This document shows positions 28,471 through 37,184 of a DNA stretch of 64,000 nucleotides, piece by piece; positions within the stretch are counted from its first letter, which is position 1; each line of letters starts with the position of its first letter. Source of the DNA: Candidatus Binataceae bacterium (GTDB lineage: Bacteria; Desulfobacterota; Binatia; Binatales; Binataceae). The notes under the pieces were generated by a model. That model did not search any database. It saw only the letters and a program-made list of their open reading frames with translations, and was not told the DNA's origin. The stretch spans positions 1-64,000 of the forward strand of contig DATJMX010000001.1 in NCBI GenBank assembly GCA_035508495.1. The letters run 5' to 3'. A program made the position numbers and the translations under genes.

Positions 28471-29607
28471 ATGGGCGCGGTGCATATCAAGGACGAGGAA
28501 CGAATCGGCTCCGATGCGCGGATCAAATTGCAGCCTTCCGGCTATCTGCAGAAGCTATACGAGACTGGTACGCCCGACCTCGCCTGGATGAACAACATGG
28601 GCGAGTGGGGCATGCGTGCGAAGCCCGGCAATCTCGGCCTGCGCCTCAAGGACATCGAGATCGGCAGCTATGGCGTCGTTCCCGAGCACGGCTCAGAGCA
28701 TCGCTCGATGGCGCCGCGCGGCGCGGTGATTCCCGAGGGACTCCCGTCGCTCGGCTTCACCCTCAACGAAAAGGCCGAAGTGTGGGCCGAGAACGCGGCG
28801 GAGCTTTACGAAGAAGCCGTCGCACGGCAGTGGAGCTCGGCGCGCGATATCCCATGGTCGGAGCTCAAGCCGCTGCCCGACGATCTCGAGCGCGCGATGT
28901 GCCAGCTCTGCACCTTCCTGACCGAAGTTGAATTCATCGCGGCCGACGCGCCGACGCGATGGATGAGCCACATGAACCAGGATTTCTTCGAAGTGAAGAT
29001 GTTCCTCGCGACGCAGGCGATGGACGAGGCGCGCCATACCGACGTGTTCCGCAAGCGCGCGCTCGCCAACGGCGGTGGCCTTGGAACCGCGAGCCCGCTC
29101 AGCGAGCTCTCGCTCAAGCGCATCTTCGATGCTCCCAGCTTCTCGGCGCAGACCGGCCGCCTGCATCTCCTTGGCGAGGGCTTCGTGCTCACGATGTTCC
29201 GCCAAGGCGAGTTCATCGCGCCGAGCCGCGTTGACCAGGAGATCTTCCGCCGCTGCATGCAGGATGAATCGCGTCACGTCGGCTACGGTACGATGCATCT
29301 GCGGGCGCAGCTCAAGGCGAATCCCGCGGTTGCCGAGGAGATCCACGAGCAGCTCGACGATGCGGAAAAGATACTGCTCGAGACCTTTAGCGTGCCCGAG
29401 CTCGTCGAGCCGATGGCGATTCTGATGGGCGGCGGCGTCAAGAATTTCGACAAGGGCATGGAGCTGCAGGGGCAGCTCTGGCGCAAGATCATTCACGAGT
29501 ATCTGCAGCGCTGCGATTCAGCCGGACTCGATCGGCGCCCGCGATGCATCCTGCCGACGGACTTTTCGAAGTTGGTTGAAGTAAAACAAGATGCCGTCGT
29601 TTCCTGA
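28471..29607 (+). CDS. Ferritin-like diiron protein (R2-like/N-oxygenase-like)
   Basis: The 378-residue helical protein has the diiron ligand set: Glu154 in TEVEFIAAD, EARH at 186-189, Glu236 in LLGEGF, and ESRH at 266-269. This is the E-E..H-E-E..H pattern of ribonucleotide reductase R2-like and AurF-like oxidases. The N-terminal 90 residues are different. The Shine-Dalgarno AGGAGGTG precedes ATG 28471. A small gene overlaps its 3' end by 17 bases and may encode a partner. The substrate is unknown. Confidence 0.75.
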   Translation: MGAVHIKDEERIGSDARIKLQPSGYLQKLYETGTPDLAWMNNMGEWGMRAKPGNLGLRLKDIEIGSYGVVPEHGSEHRSMAPRGAVIPEGLPSLGFTLNEKAEVWAENAAELYEEAVARQWSSARDIPWSELKPLPDDLERAMCQLCTFLTEVEFIAADAPTRWMSHMNQDFFEVKMFLATQAMDEARHTDVFRKRALANGGGLGTASPLSELSLKRIFDAPSFSAQTGRLHLLGEGFVLTMFRQGEFIAPSRVDQEIFRRCMQDESRHVGYGTMHLRAQLKANPAVAEEIHEQLDDAEKILLETFSVPELVEPMAILMGGGVKNFDKGMELQGQLWRKIIHEYLQRCDSAGLDRRPRCILPTDFSKLVEVKQDAVVS

Positions 29608-30028
29608 GCCAGGTTGGTTTCTCGCCCTGGGCCGTTTGATGGAGGCCCAGGGCGCTTTGTTTCAGCGCCTCGGCTACGCCGAGACGCGCTTCGTCATTCG
29701 CGTGATGCCCGATGAATCGGGCAACGGCGGCGAGACGCTGGTCGGAGTCGCGATCGACGGCTATCGCGTTCTGGAAGCGCAGATAGTCACTGACCTCGAA
29801 GCATTCGACCCCGACTTCGTAATCTGCGCAAAGCGCTCAGTATGGAATAGGATGCTGAGCGAGATCACCGAATCGGGCCGCCCGTCGCTACGCCACACGC
29901 TAAGCTCGCTCGCCCTGGTAGGCGAAGAAATGTGGCTCGAATCGACCGACCAACTAAGAGAAGACAAGTTCTACCGCTACAACCAAACCCTCCAGGAATT
30001 ACTAAACCTCGCTGCGCAACTTCACTAG
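29591..30028 (+). CDS. Hypothetical protein overlapping the diiron gene
   Basis: The 145-residue soluble protein (residues 1-50: LGRLMEAQGALFQRLGYAET, then RFVIRVMPDESGNGGETLV) is predicted alpha/beta. It shows some likeness to SCP2-sterol-like or dehydrogenase accessory folds, but nothing I can name. It begins inside the diiron gene, so it is translationally coupled to it and may be an accessory or reductase-independent partner. It contains no Cys cluster, haem or flavin motif. Confidence 0.5.
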   Translation: MPSFPEPGWFLALGRLMEAQGALFQRLGYAETRFVIRVMPDESGNGGETLVGVAIDGYRVLEAQIVTDLEAFDPDFVICAKRSVWNRMLSEITESGRPSLRHTLSSLALVGEEMWLESTDQLREDKFYRYNQTLQELLNLAAQLH

Positions 30029-30093
30029 TATTTCCATGGAACTAGTATCTTCTCGGACTATCCTATTCTGATCCCTCTCCTGATGTTTCTGGT

Positions 30094-30118
30094 CCCCTCT
30101 CCTTATCCCAGGAGAGGG
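30094..30118. repeat. Dispersed palindromic repeat, copy 2
   Basis: The inverted repeat CCCCTCTCC ... GGAGAGGG has the middle TTATCCCA. It is followed by AAGGGAGAGG at 30119-30128 and preceded by a CCCTCTCC at 30073-30080, so the cluster is a tandem of half-elements. It lies in the 250-base gap downstream of the small gene at 29591. Confidence 0.6.
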
Positions 30119-30225
30119 CAAGGGAGAGGTTCAACGTATCGAATTCAACTAACGCCTTGCTCTTTTGCCCAGCGATCCTCAGAAACTCAGTTGTGAAATG
30201 GCACATATTTCCTGACTACCAGATT

Positions 30226-30270
30226 GTAACCTCTCCATGGACCTTTCCTAGGATAAGGAGAGGGGGTTAC
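30226..30270. repeat. Dispersed palindromic repeat, copy 3
   Basis: The segment has GTAACCTCTCC at its left and GGAGAGGGGGTTAC at its right, with CCTAGGATAAGGAGAGG in between. It shares the AGGATAAGGAGAGG core with copy 1. It ends 8 bases before the stop of the sigma-factor gene on the minus strand, so it forms part of that transcript's 3' end. Confidence 0.6.
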
Positions 30271-30277
30271 GGAATTA

Positions 30278-30817
30278 TCAGTTCACAGAAAGATTCTGTC
30301 GCAGGAATGCGCGGGCGCGGAACAGTTTTGATTTTACTGAACTGACTGTGGTTCCGGTTACAGTGGCTAATTCCTCGTACGACAGATCGCGATCCAGCAG
30401 CATCAGGATCAGTTCGCGTTGCGAATCCGGCATCTTATCGACGACGGCTTTGAATTCGTCGAGTTTTGCATCGATTTCCGAAGCCGTCAGCGGAAAGTCT
30501 TCATGCTTGCGCTCGATCGGAATGAAGATGCGACGGAGCCTCTCGCGGCGTGCCGATTCCAGGCAGGCGTTGCGCGCGATCTGAAATAACCACGACTCGA
30601 ATGATTCCGGTTCCTTCAGACTCGAGATCCCGGTCATCACGCTGACTAAAATACTGTGGCAAATGTCCTCGGTCGCGTCGCCTCGATCGCGAACACGAAC
30701 GAAACGCATCAGCCGATCTCGGTAGCGAATGACTATTTCCTCGATTGCCTCATGCGATCCTGCCTGGGCGCGGCTGATAAGCGCGCCCAGGCTCGAATCG
30801 CGCAGTCCGATAGTCAC
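30278..30817 (-). CDS. ECF-type RNA polymerase sigma factor
   Basis: The 179-residue protein has sigma-70 region 2 (AIEEIVIRYRDRLMRFVRVR, then EDICHSILVSVM) and region 4 (RELILMLLDRDLSYEELATV with a helix-turn-helix SSVKSKLFRARAF). GTG 30817 is chosen because it begins the region-2 helices; a longer frame to 31003 overlaps the next gene. It lies 20 bases after the di-haem protein gene on the same strand. No anti-sigma factor is visible within several kilobases. Confidence 0.88.
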   Translation of the reverse strand: MTIGLRDSSLGALISRAQAGSHEAIEEIVIRYRDRLMRFVRVRDRGDATEDICHSILVSVMTGISSLKEPESFESWLFQIARNACLESARRERLRRIFIPIERKHEDFPLTASEIDAKLDEFKAVVDKMPDSQRELILMLLDRDLSYEELATVTGTTVSSVKSKLFRARAFLRQNLSVN

Positions 30818-30837
30818 CAAGTGAACCCCGAAGTCAC

Positions 30838-32289
30838 TCAGAGCGTGTTGAGGAAGCTCACCAGGTTCTGCTGCTGTTGCGTCGACAACGCCTCGAAGGC
30901 CCGTGCGGCGGCTTTGCCCTGTCCGTCGTGAAGACTGATCGCGGTCGGAATATCGCCCGCGCGTCCATCGTGTAAGAACTGAGATTTGCCGCGAATTCCC
31001 CAAAGCGGAGCGGTGCGCATCAGCGTAGGACCGGCTGCGCCTGATGTAATACCGTCGCCGAGCGAGCCCATGTCGTGCAAGAGGAAATCCGAATAGGGAT
31101 GGAAAGTCTGGTTGGCGAGCGTCTTGTTAAGCGACGAGCTAATCGCGATTCCGCCAGTCGAAGGGGGAATGAAATTCGCGGGATTGGAGGCCGTCGTGAG
31201 GTTTGCGACATGGCATCCCGCGCATCCTAGTTTGTTGAATAGCGCCGAGCCGGTGTTCGCCGCCGTGGTCTGCGTGAGTTCCGGTGGAGGCGCGAGTGCT
31301 CGCATGAAGTCCGCGAAGCGATCGATATCGGCGCGTCCATCAGGATCGATCGTGTCCTCGGGTTCCTGGTTGGATGGCGTTTCAAGTTGGATTCCGAATG
31401 CTGTGAGGTTTGCAGCGCATTCGCTGACTTCTTGCTGATTGTCAGGATTCGTGATGCCCATCTCGTTTAGATACGCATCGCCAGCGAAGCCGCGCAGCAT
31501 GGCGTGATCGTCCTTCCATCCGAAGCGCCCGACGTGCGCGGTGTTCAGGAAATTTTCAGTGACGTATTTGACCGTGCCCTGAATCGGGTTCGGCTCATTT
31601 TTGGCGAGTTGGACGAAAGTCGAATCGGCGACGGCTTCGACCAGACCATCGCCGAACACCTGCACTGCGGCGCGGCCGACGATGCAATTTTCTCCGCCTT
31701 GGTAGTTGGCGCTTGTGGTGTCGCAGGTCGGCAGCCCCGCTTGGAATGTAGTGCGTTGCGCCTCGAGTTGCTGGCACGCGCTCAGTTGGCATCCGGGCGC
31801 AGTTATCTGGCATCCGAGCGGCTCGGCTTCGACGCCCTCTGCGAAGATCGTGTTCGAGCCCTGCGTCTCCGGTCCATTACGAAGGAAATTATCGACCGCG
31901 AAAATATGTACCGGACCCGGCTGCGTGTTATTGCGCACGCGAATCTCATTGATGGTGAGGCCCCCGCCGCCGATCGCCGGTTGCGAATGGCACCCCGCGC
32001 ATGAGATCCCATTCATCACCGGCCCCACCTGCGGCAGCGACTCGACTTCCTTAAAGTTGAGTTGTCCGGTCGCAAATATGTTCAGATCCGATTGGTTGCT
32101 CGCGACACCTGGCAGCGGCGCGCCAAAGCCATCGAGATTAACCGGCACATTCATCGGTTGCTGCGACGCCTGCTTGTTGGCAGGTCCCGCGAGCGCTTTA
32201 CCGGCTGCAAATGTGATGGAAATCAAAAGAACGGAAGACAGACACGAAACCACCCTCGGAATGAACCGAGTAACCCACGCTCTCCGCAT
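30838..32289 (-). CDS. Di-haem oxidoreductase (DHOR) family protein
   Basis: A signal peptide (residues 1-35) is followed by two haem c motifs: CAGCH at residues 97-101 and CAGCH in KLGCAGCHVAN near residue 360. This is the DHOR/thiol-oxidoreductase family, periplasmic cytochrome-type peroxidases of undefined partner. A cysteine-rich insert (several Cys within ITAPGCQLSACQQLEAQ and TCDTTSANYQGGENC) lies near residues 175-225. ATG 32289 has a GGGGGAGA upstream and gives 483 residues. The following sigma gene may be co-transcribed. Confidence 0.8.
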   Translation of the reverse strand: MRRAWVTRFIPRVVSCLSSVLLISITFAAGKALAGPANKQASQQPMNVPVNLDGFGAPLPGVASNQSDLNIFATGQLNFKEVESLPQVGPVMNGISCAGCHSQPAIGGGGLTINEIRVRNNTQPGPVHIFAVDNFLRNGPETQGSNTIFAEGVEAEPLGCQITAPGCQLSACQQLEAQRTTFQAGLPTCDTTSANYQGGENCIVGRAAVQVFGDGLVEAVADSTFVQLAKNEPNPIQGTVKYVTENFLNTAHVGRFGWKDDHAMLRGFAGDAYLNEMGITNPDNQQEVSECAANLTAFGIQLETPSNQEPEDTIDPDGRADIDRFADFMRALAPPPELTQTTAANTGSALFNKLGCAGCHVANLTTASNPANFIPPSTGGIAISSSLNKTLANQTFHPYSDFLLHDMGSLGDGITSGAAGPTLMRTAPLWGIRGKSQFLHDGRAGDIPTAISLHDGQGKAAARAFEALSTQQQQNLVSFLNTL

Positions 32290-32509
32290 GACAATCTCCC
32301 CCAATACCGCGCCGAGTCTCGATTCGGTTCGAGAAGCGGCGCGACCCCGTTCAAACAATGCCGACTCGCTTACAATTCGGCCAATCTCAGAACCCGAGCC
32401 TGATCCCAAGGGAGGCCCTTATACTGAGGAGGATAAATGAGGTCAACGGAAGTTGCGTTCCTGAAACAACTTTTCTGTATCGTGCACTAACGCGATTAAG
32501 TGAATAGGT

Positions 32510-32531
32510 ATTTATTACTACAGTAATAAAT
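32510..32531. promoter_or_regulatory. AT-rich perfect palindrome
   Basis: Ten-base arms ATTTATTACT and AGTAATAAAT are separated by AC, in a region far more AT-rich than its surroundings. The form is that of a regulator binding site. The nearest gene starts are 240 bases away (minus, di-haem protein at 32289), so it is a distal operator or a remnant. Confidence 0.4.
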
Positions 32532-32791
32532 TATATGTCGTGAAATCTGCGAACAGACGCTATTGCGACAATAGAGCAGGTCAATAGTACAATTCGCCGC
32601 AGAGGTTCCCCAACTACCGCGTCGTCTTAAGACCTGATCAGGAGAGCTTTGTAAAACTACATTTTCGCTCCCCCCGGAATTCTTCCCCTTGACCAGAGGG
32701 AGGTCGGCGCCGCATCGCGGCGCCGGGTGAGGGTCGCCTGGATCTTTCTCTGAGCATGTGAAACCCAGATCCAGAATACCCTCAACCCAGC

Positions 32792-32814
32792 CTTCTCCCT
32801 GGTCAGGGAGAGGG
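32792..32814. repeat. Dispersed palindromic repeat, copy 4 (variant)
   Basis: CTTCTCCCTGGTCAGGGAG followed by AGGG is a looser member of the CCCTCTCC/GGAGAGGG family, with GGTCAG-type middle. A further GAGGGAGG-like half-element lies near 32693-32703. Confidence 0.45.
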
Positions 32815-32829
32815 ATTACAGCGAAGGCG

Positions 32830-32866
32830 AAAAAAATAAGCTCGCCCGTTTTTGGCGGGCGAGCTT
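32830..32866 (-). terminator. Rho-independent terminator of the export operon
   Basis: On the minus strand the perfect stem AAGCTCGCCCG/CGGGCGAGCTT (11 base pairs, 7-base loop) is followed by a run of T (A830-836 on the plus strand). It lies 27 bases beyond the stop of the adaptor gene, the last gene of the operon. Confidence 0.85.
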
Positions 32867-32892
32867 AACGATCGAGCTAAAGAGGTCGAGCG

Positions 32893-34101
32893 TTACGATT
32901 GAACCGGAGTTACCTGCTGGCCGTCGCGCAGATTCGGTGGCGGTACGACGATCACCATCTCGCCGCCGCTCAGGCCGGATTTTACTTCGACGCCATCCTG
33001 GAATTCGCGGCCGGTGGTGACTGTGGTCTTAATCGCCGCGCCATTATGCACTACCCAGACCGCGTTGGGATTGCCGTCCGAGAGGAGCGCCTTTTTCGGT
33101 ACGAGTACCAGAGGCGTTTCCTGGGTCTGCGGTGTGCTCGCGAGGAAGGTCACTTTCGCGCTCATCTCGGGTTTGATGATTGCGAGATCCGGATCGATGA
33201 TGTGCACTGCAACCTTGACCGTTCCCTTCTGGCGATCGGCTTCGGGATACAATTTCACGACCTGCGCCGCGAATGGCTTGTCCGGATATGCGTCGAGAAT
33301 AACCTCGGCCGGCTCGCCCATCGTGACCTTGGCGATATCGCTTTCGTTGATATCGACTTCGGCGCGCATGTCGTCGGTGTTGGCGAGCTGCACGATGTCC
33401 GACGTGCCACCGCCAGCCTGGATATCGCCACCGTAGTTAATCGTGTCGCCAACTTCGCGATACTTGGTAAGCACGATTCCGTTGAGCGGGGATCGAATTA
33501 CGCAGAGATCAACATAGTATTTGGCGTAGTCGATCGCATTGTTGGCATGATTGAGCGTCGCCTGCGCCACTGCCAGTTGATTCTCGGCGTCGTCAAGCTC
33601 GTCTTTGGTCGCGACTTTCTGTGTGTAGAGATCGCGATAGCGTCTTGCCCGCACCTGTTTCAGAACCAGATTGGCCTGCGCCAGTTCTTTGTCGGATCGC
33701 GCCTGGCGTAGATTAGCCTGATAGTCACGATCGTCGATCCTGGCGAGCAAGTCGCCGACGTGAACGATTTTTCCCTCTTCGATCGGCTCCTGCACAATTT
33801 GGCCCTGAATCTTGGTGCCGATAACGATGTATTTGTCCTTGGTGACGATATAGCCCGAGCCGGTGAGTAATACTCCCGGCTGACCCGATTGCTTGAATGT
33901 CACGACCGCAGTCTGCACCTCGGGCGGACGGCCGAGCGTGCGCTGATAGACGACGAATCCGATCACCCCGACGACTATCAGAGCCGCTGCCCCTATCACA
34001 TAGGGCAGAAGCCGGCTCGGCGGCACGGCTTTCGGCGCGCGCGAGATTCTGAGCGATTCCAGCTCACGGATATTGGGGCTGCGCGGGGGATCTGCTGCCA
34101 C
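32893..34101 (-). CDS. HlyD/MacA-like periplasmic adaptor
   Basis: The 402-residue protein has an N-terminal membrane helix (residues 31-53), a coiled-coil hairpin and lipoyl halves (GQIVQEPIEEGKIVHVGDLL, then VRADxx-like beta barrel), ending in a beta-barrel/MP domain (LLSDGNPNAVWVVHNG). It works as the membrane fusion protein of the MacAB-type pump encoded upstream on the same strand. It is last in a PadR-regulated operon and ends at a strong terminator. Confidence 0.85.
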   Translation of the reverse strand: MAADPPRSPNIRELESLRISRAPKAVPPSRLLPYVIGAAALIVVGVIGFVVYQRTLGRPPEVQTAVVTFKQSGQPGVLLTGSGYIVTKDKYIVIGTKIQGQIVQEPIEEGKIVHVGDLLARIDDRDYQANLRQARSDKELAQANLVLKQVRARRYRDLYTQKVATKDELDDAENQLAVAQATLNHANNAIDYAKYYVDLCVIRSPLNGIVLTKYREVGDTINYGGDIQAGGGTSDIVQLANTDDMRAEVDINESDIAKVTMGEPAEVILDAYPDKPFAAQVVKLYPEADRQKGTVKVAVHIIDPDLAIIKPEMSAKVTFLASTPQTQETPLVLVPKKALLSDGNPNAVWVVHNGAAIKTTVTTGREFQDGVEVKSGLSGGEMVIVVPPPNLRDGQQVTPVQS

Positions 34102-34102
34102 G

Positions 34103-35275
34103 TCATACGCTCCTGAGCGCGTCGACGACGCGCATCTTCATGGCCTGACGGGCGGGCAACCATCCACCGAACACGCCCATCACGGCGGCGAAGACAACTG
34201 CCTCGGTCATTATACGCGGCGTTACACGGAAGCTGAACGCCAGGGTTGAGAATGTGATGAAGTTGCCGAACGTGGTTGACAACCCGTTAATCGGCAGCGC
34301 CAGCACGATTCCGAGCGCGCCTGCCGCCAGCGCCAGCATCAACGCCTCGGTCAGGAACGACGTCATTACAGCCGCAGGCGAAAAACCGAGCGCGCGCAAA
34401 GTTCCGATCTCGGTGGTGCGCGTGGAGACCGCAGCATACATCGTATTCATCGCGCCGAAGATCGCGCCGACTGCCATGACGATGGCGACGACCATCCCCA
34501 GCACGCGCATCTGGTTCGCGACGACCGCCTGGTCCTTGTAGTACTCCTGCTCGGATTCAGCCTGCAGGTTGATCTGCGGATCGTCGGCGATGCGGCGAAT
34601 CAGCGCATCCTGGTCGGCGCCCGGCTGCAGCTTGAGGCGCACGTCGGCGTAATATGCGCCGCGCTGCGTGTCGTCCTGGACATTATGGATGTCGCCCCAG
34701 ACTTCGGACTCGAACGAGCTGCCCGCGGCGTCGAAGATTCCGACGACTTTCCAGTTGCCGCGCCCGAGATGAAGCGTCGAGCCGATCGCGCAGTTCTCGT
34801 AGCGCCCGACGAGCCCCTTGCCGACGATTACTTCGTTGACCGCGGGGTTGAACATGCGGCCCTCGACGATATGAACCTTGTCGTGAACCTCGAGCGCGAC
34901 CGGCAGCACGCCACGCATGACGATATTGTCGCTTCCGCCGCCGATCCTCTGCATCAGCATCTGCACCGGCAGCTCAGGCGAAGCGAGCGGAGCGCCATCC
35001 TTGTCGCGGCGAATCTGCGGCAGGAACTTCATCGCGTCGAACTGCGGAAGCTGGATCGAGGAGTAGGTCTCGGTCGTCGCGCCGCGCCGGATGACGATAA
35101 GATTGTCAGGCGAGCCGGTGTCGGAGATTGCGGAGTTGAGTCCCGCCACCATCGCCATGACCATCACGAACACCGCGACCACCAGCGCGATTCCACCACC
35201 AGTCATCAGGGTCGAGACGCGGCGCACCAGCAGGCTGCGCAGGTTGTATTTCAGCGGCACTGCCATATCAGGCAA
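34103..35275 (-). CDS. FtsX/MacB-type ABC transporter permease 1
   Basis: Four membrane segments are arranged 1+3: an N-terminal helix at residues about 20-45, and three after residue about 265 (MRVLGMVVAIVMAVGAIFGA and onward). They flank a periplasmic MacB-like domain of about 220 residues. The ending ALRSV is typical of FtsX permeases. It pairs with the second permease (35268-36413), whose last eight bases it overlaps at its start. Substrate is unknown (drug, lipoprotein or peptide). Confidence 0.82.
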   Translation of the reverse strand: MPDMAVPLKYNLRSLLVRRVSTLMTGGGIALVVAVFVMVMAMVAGLNSAISDTGSPDNLIVIRRGATTETYSSIQLPQFDAMKFLPQIRRDKDGAPLASPELPVQMLMQRIGGGSDNIVMRGVLPVALEVHDKVHIVEGRMFNPAVNEVIVGKGLVGRYENCAIGSTLHLGRGNWKVVGIFDAAGSSFESEVWGDIHNVQDDTQRGAYYADVRLKLQPGADQDALIRRIADDPQINLQAESEQEYYKDQAVVANQMRVLGMVVAIVMAVGAIFGAMNTMYAAVSTRTTEIGTLRALGFSPAAVMTSFLTEALMLALAAGALGIVLALPINGLSTTFGNFITFSTLAFSFRVTPRIMTEAVVFAAVMGVFGGWLPARQAMKMRVVDALRSV

Positions 35276-36413
35276 CCGTCCTCAGGGTATCGACGATGTT
35301 GCGGCGGGAGGCAGAGAGCGCCGGAAACAGCGCGCTCAGGATCCCGATTATCGCCGCGATGATCAGAGTTTCGATCAGTATCGAAGGCGGCATCTGGATC
35401 GCGCTGAGTGCGCCCATCGCGGGCGCCCCTACCGAGAAAACTTTGAGCACCACGAAGGCGGCGCCGCACCCGATGATTCCGCCGATGAGGCCGATCACGA
35501 GCGACTCGCTCAGCAGGAGTGAGAGGATCGTGCTCGAAGTGAAGCCGATCGAGCGCATCACCGCGATTTCACCGCGGCGCTCGCGAATCGACATCGCAGC
35601 GGTGTTCGCGGCAACCATGCCGATCGTCACGACCACGATGAAGCCCAGGATCTCGGCCAAGCGGAAGAACAGCCGGTAGCCATTCAGGAACTGTCCGACG
35701 AACGCCGATTCAGTCTCGGTCTGCGTCTCGGCGGAAGAATTGGCGAAGCCTTCATCGAGTGTGGCGATCACCGTCGGCACGTTCTCGGACTTGTCGACGC
35801 GCACCCAGAAGTTATCGACGAAACCAGGGCGGCCTTCGGATTCTTCCAGATAGTCGCGGCGGAAGATCAGGAAGTTGGGCGGCGCCTTGCCCTGCAGCTC
35901 GCCGACGATATTGAGCGTGACGTTGAAGCGGTAGATCGTGCCGCGGAGCTGAATCTGTTGTCCGACGTGCAATCCGAAGCGTTTCATCGTACCCGAGCCG
36001 ACCAGGCACGCCGTGCGCAGCGAACGGAACTGCTCCCACTGATCGTGCGTGACGCCCCAGTCGGGCCACATTGCCTCGGCACTATCCGGATCAACCGCGA
36101 GATTGGGAAACTGATCGGACATCTCGTGGTAGATCCCGCCGAACCAGCTCTCGGGAACTACCGCGACGACATGCCTGGTGGTCTGGATGCGCTGCTTGTA
36201 GGCCTCGGGCATGCTGTAGGTGAGGCCGGCCTTGTTGTGGCAGGACACGCGCACCGAAGAGGCCGTGTCGCTCAGAATCTGATTGGCGACGGTCGGCAGG
36301 CTGACCAGTGCCGAGAAAATAAACAGCGAGACAGCAATCGACAACACGGTAAGGATCGTGCGCCGCTTGCTGCGCGTCAGATTCTTCAGCACCAGCATCG
36401 CGTACTTCATCAC
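35268..36413 (-). CDS. FtsX/MacB-type ABC transporter permease 2
   Basis: The same architecture as its neighbour: N-terminal helix (residues about 17-40), a large periplasmic domain with QNRSE-poor loops, and three C-terminal helices (LGFIVVVTIGMVAANTAAMS, then the IGLIGGIIGCGAAFVVLKVF region). Two permeases and a separate ATPase form a heteromeric complex, as in LolCDE. It overlaps the first permease by 8 bases. Confidence 0.82.
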   Translation of the reverse strand: MMKYAMLVLKNLTRSKRRTILTVLSIAVSLFIFSALVSLPTVANQILSDTASSVRVSCHNKAGLTYSMPEAYKQRIQTTRHVVAVVPESWFGGIYHEMSDQFPNLAVDPDSAEAMWPDWGVTHDQWEQFRSLRTACLVGSGTMKRFGLHVGQQIQLRGTIYRFNVTLNIVGELQGKAPPNFLIFRRDYLEESEGRPGFVDNFWVRVDKSENVPTVIATLDEGFANSSAETQTETESAFVGQFLNGYRLFFRLAEILGFIVVVTIGMVAANTAAMSIRERRGEIAVMRSIGFTSSTILSLLLSESLVIGLIGGIIGCGAAFVVLKVFSVGAPAMGALSAIQMPPSILIETLIIAAIIGILSALFPALSASRRNIVDTLRTVA

Positions 36414-36428
36414 GCGAACTCCATCCGC

Positions 36429-37163
36429 TCAGGCCGTGGCTCCCGCGGCTTCGGCCGGAGTGCCGCCGCCCTTGCCCGGCTCGACGCCTGCGAGAATGCC
36501 CTTGTCCAGGCGATAAACGGTATCGACGTAGCGCTCGGCACGCGGGTCGTGCGTGACCATCACGATCGTTTTGTGAAACTGGCGGTTAAGCTCGACCAGC
36601 AGCGACAGGATGTCTTCGGCCGACTTGGCGTCGAGGTCGCCGGTCGGCTCGTCAGCGACGACGATCGTCGGGTCGGTAACGATCGCGCGCGCGATCGCGA
36701 CGCGCTGCTCCTGTCCGCCCGAGAGCTGACGCGGATAGTGATCCATGCGATCGGCGAGACCGACGACCTTGAGCGCGGTCTCAACGTGCTCGCGCCGCTC
36801 GGCCTTGCTCAGATGCGTCAGCAGCAGCGGCAGCTCGACATTTTCGAACGCGGTGAGCACCGGAATCAGATTGTAGAATTGAAATACCAATCCGATATGA
36901 CGCGCGCGCCACGCGGCGAGATCGCGCTCCTTCATGCCGGTGATCTCTTCGCCTCCGACCGCGACGCGGCCCGAGGTCGGATGGTCGATGCCGGCGACGA
37001 GGTTCAGCATCGTGGTCTTGCCCGAGCCCGAAGGCCCCATGATCGCGACGAAGCGGCCCTCCGGAATCTGGATCGTAACGTCGTCGAGGGCGCGTACTTC
37101 AAACTCATCGCGCTTGTAGGTGCGAATCACGTGCTCGAGATCGACAGCGAACTTGGTATCCAT
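36429..37163 (-). CDS. ABC transporter ATPase (LolD/MacB type)
   Basis: The 244-residue ATPase has Walker [16 protein letters not shown]-loop [19 protein letters not shown], signature [16 protein letters not shown], Walker [13 protein letters not shown] and switch histidine [10 protein letters not shown]. It drives the two FtsX-type permeases. The C-terminus is extended by an Ala/Gly-rich tail. It lies 15 bases before the second permease and 21 behind the PadR gene. Confidence 0.88.
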   Translation of the reverse strand: MDTKFAVDLEHVIRTYKRDEFEVRALDDVTIQIPEGRFVAIMGPSGSGKTTMLNLVAGIDHPTSGRVAVGGEEITGMKERDLAAWRARHIGLVFQFYNLIPVLTAFENVELPLLLTHLSKAERREHVETALKVVGLADRMDHYPRQLSGGQEQRVAIARAIVTDPTIVVADEPTGDLDAKSAEDILSLLVELNRQFHKTIVMVTHDPRAERYVDTVYRLDKGILAGVEPGKGGGTPAEAAGATA

Positions 37164-37184
37164 CAGTCCCTCCCCATCTACGAT

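Larger units (their letters stand above)
32290..32836. other. Non-coding region with palindrome and repeat
   Basis: No convincing gene is present in this stretch. A 17-codon open frame at 32437-32490 has a strong GAGGAGG four bases upstream and could be a leader peptide, but nothing follows it. The AT-rich perfect palindrome ATTTATTACT-AC-AGTAATAAAT covers 32510-32531. A repeat related to the dispersed family lies at 32792-32814. Confidence 0.5.

Noticed and set aside
30818-31003. N-terminal extension of the ECF sigma factor to 31003
   Set aside because: It overlaps the di-haem protein gene and lacks sigma-like sequence; GTG 30817 begins the conserved part.
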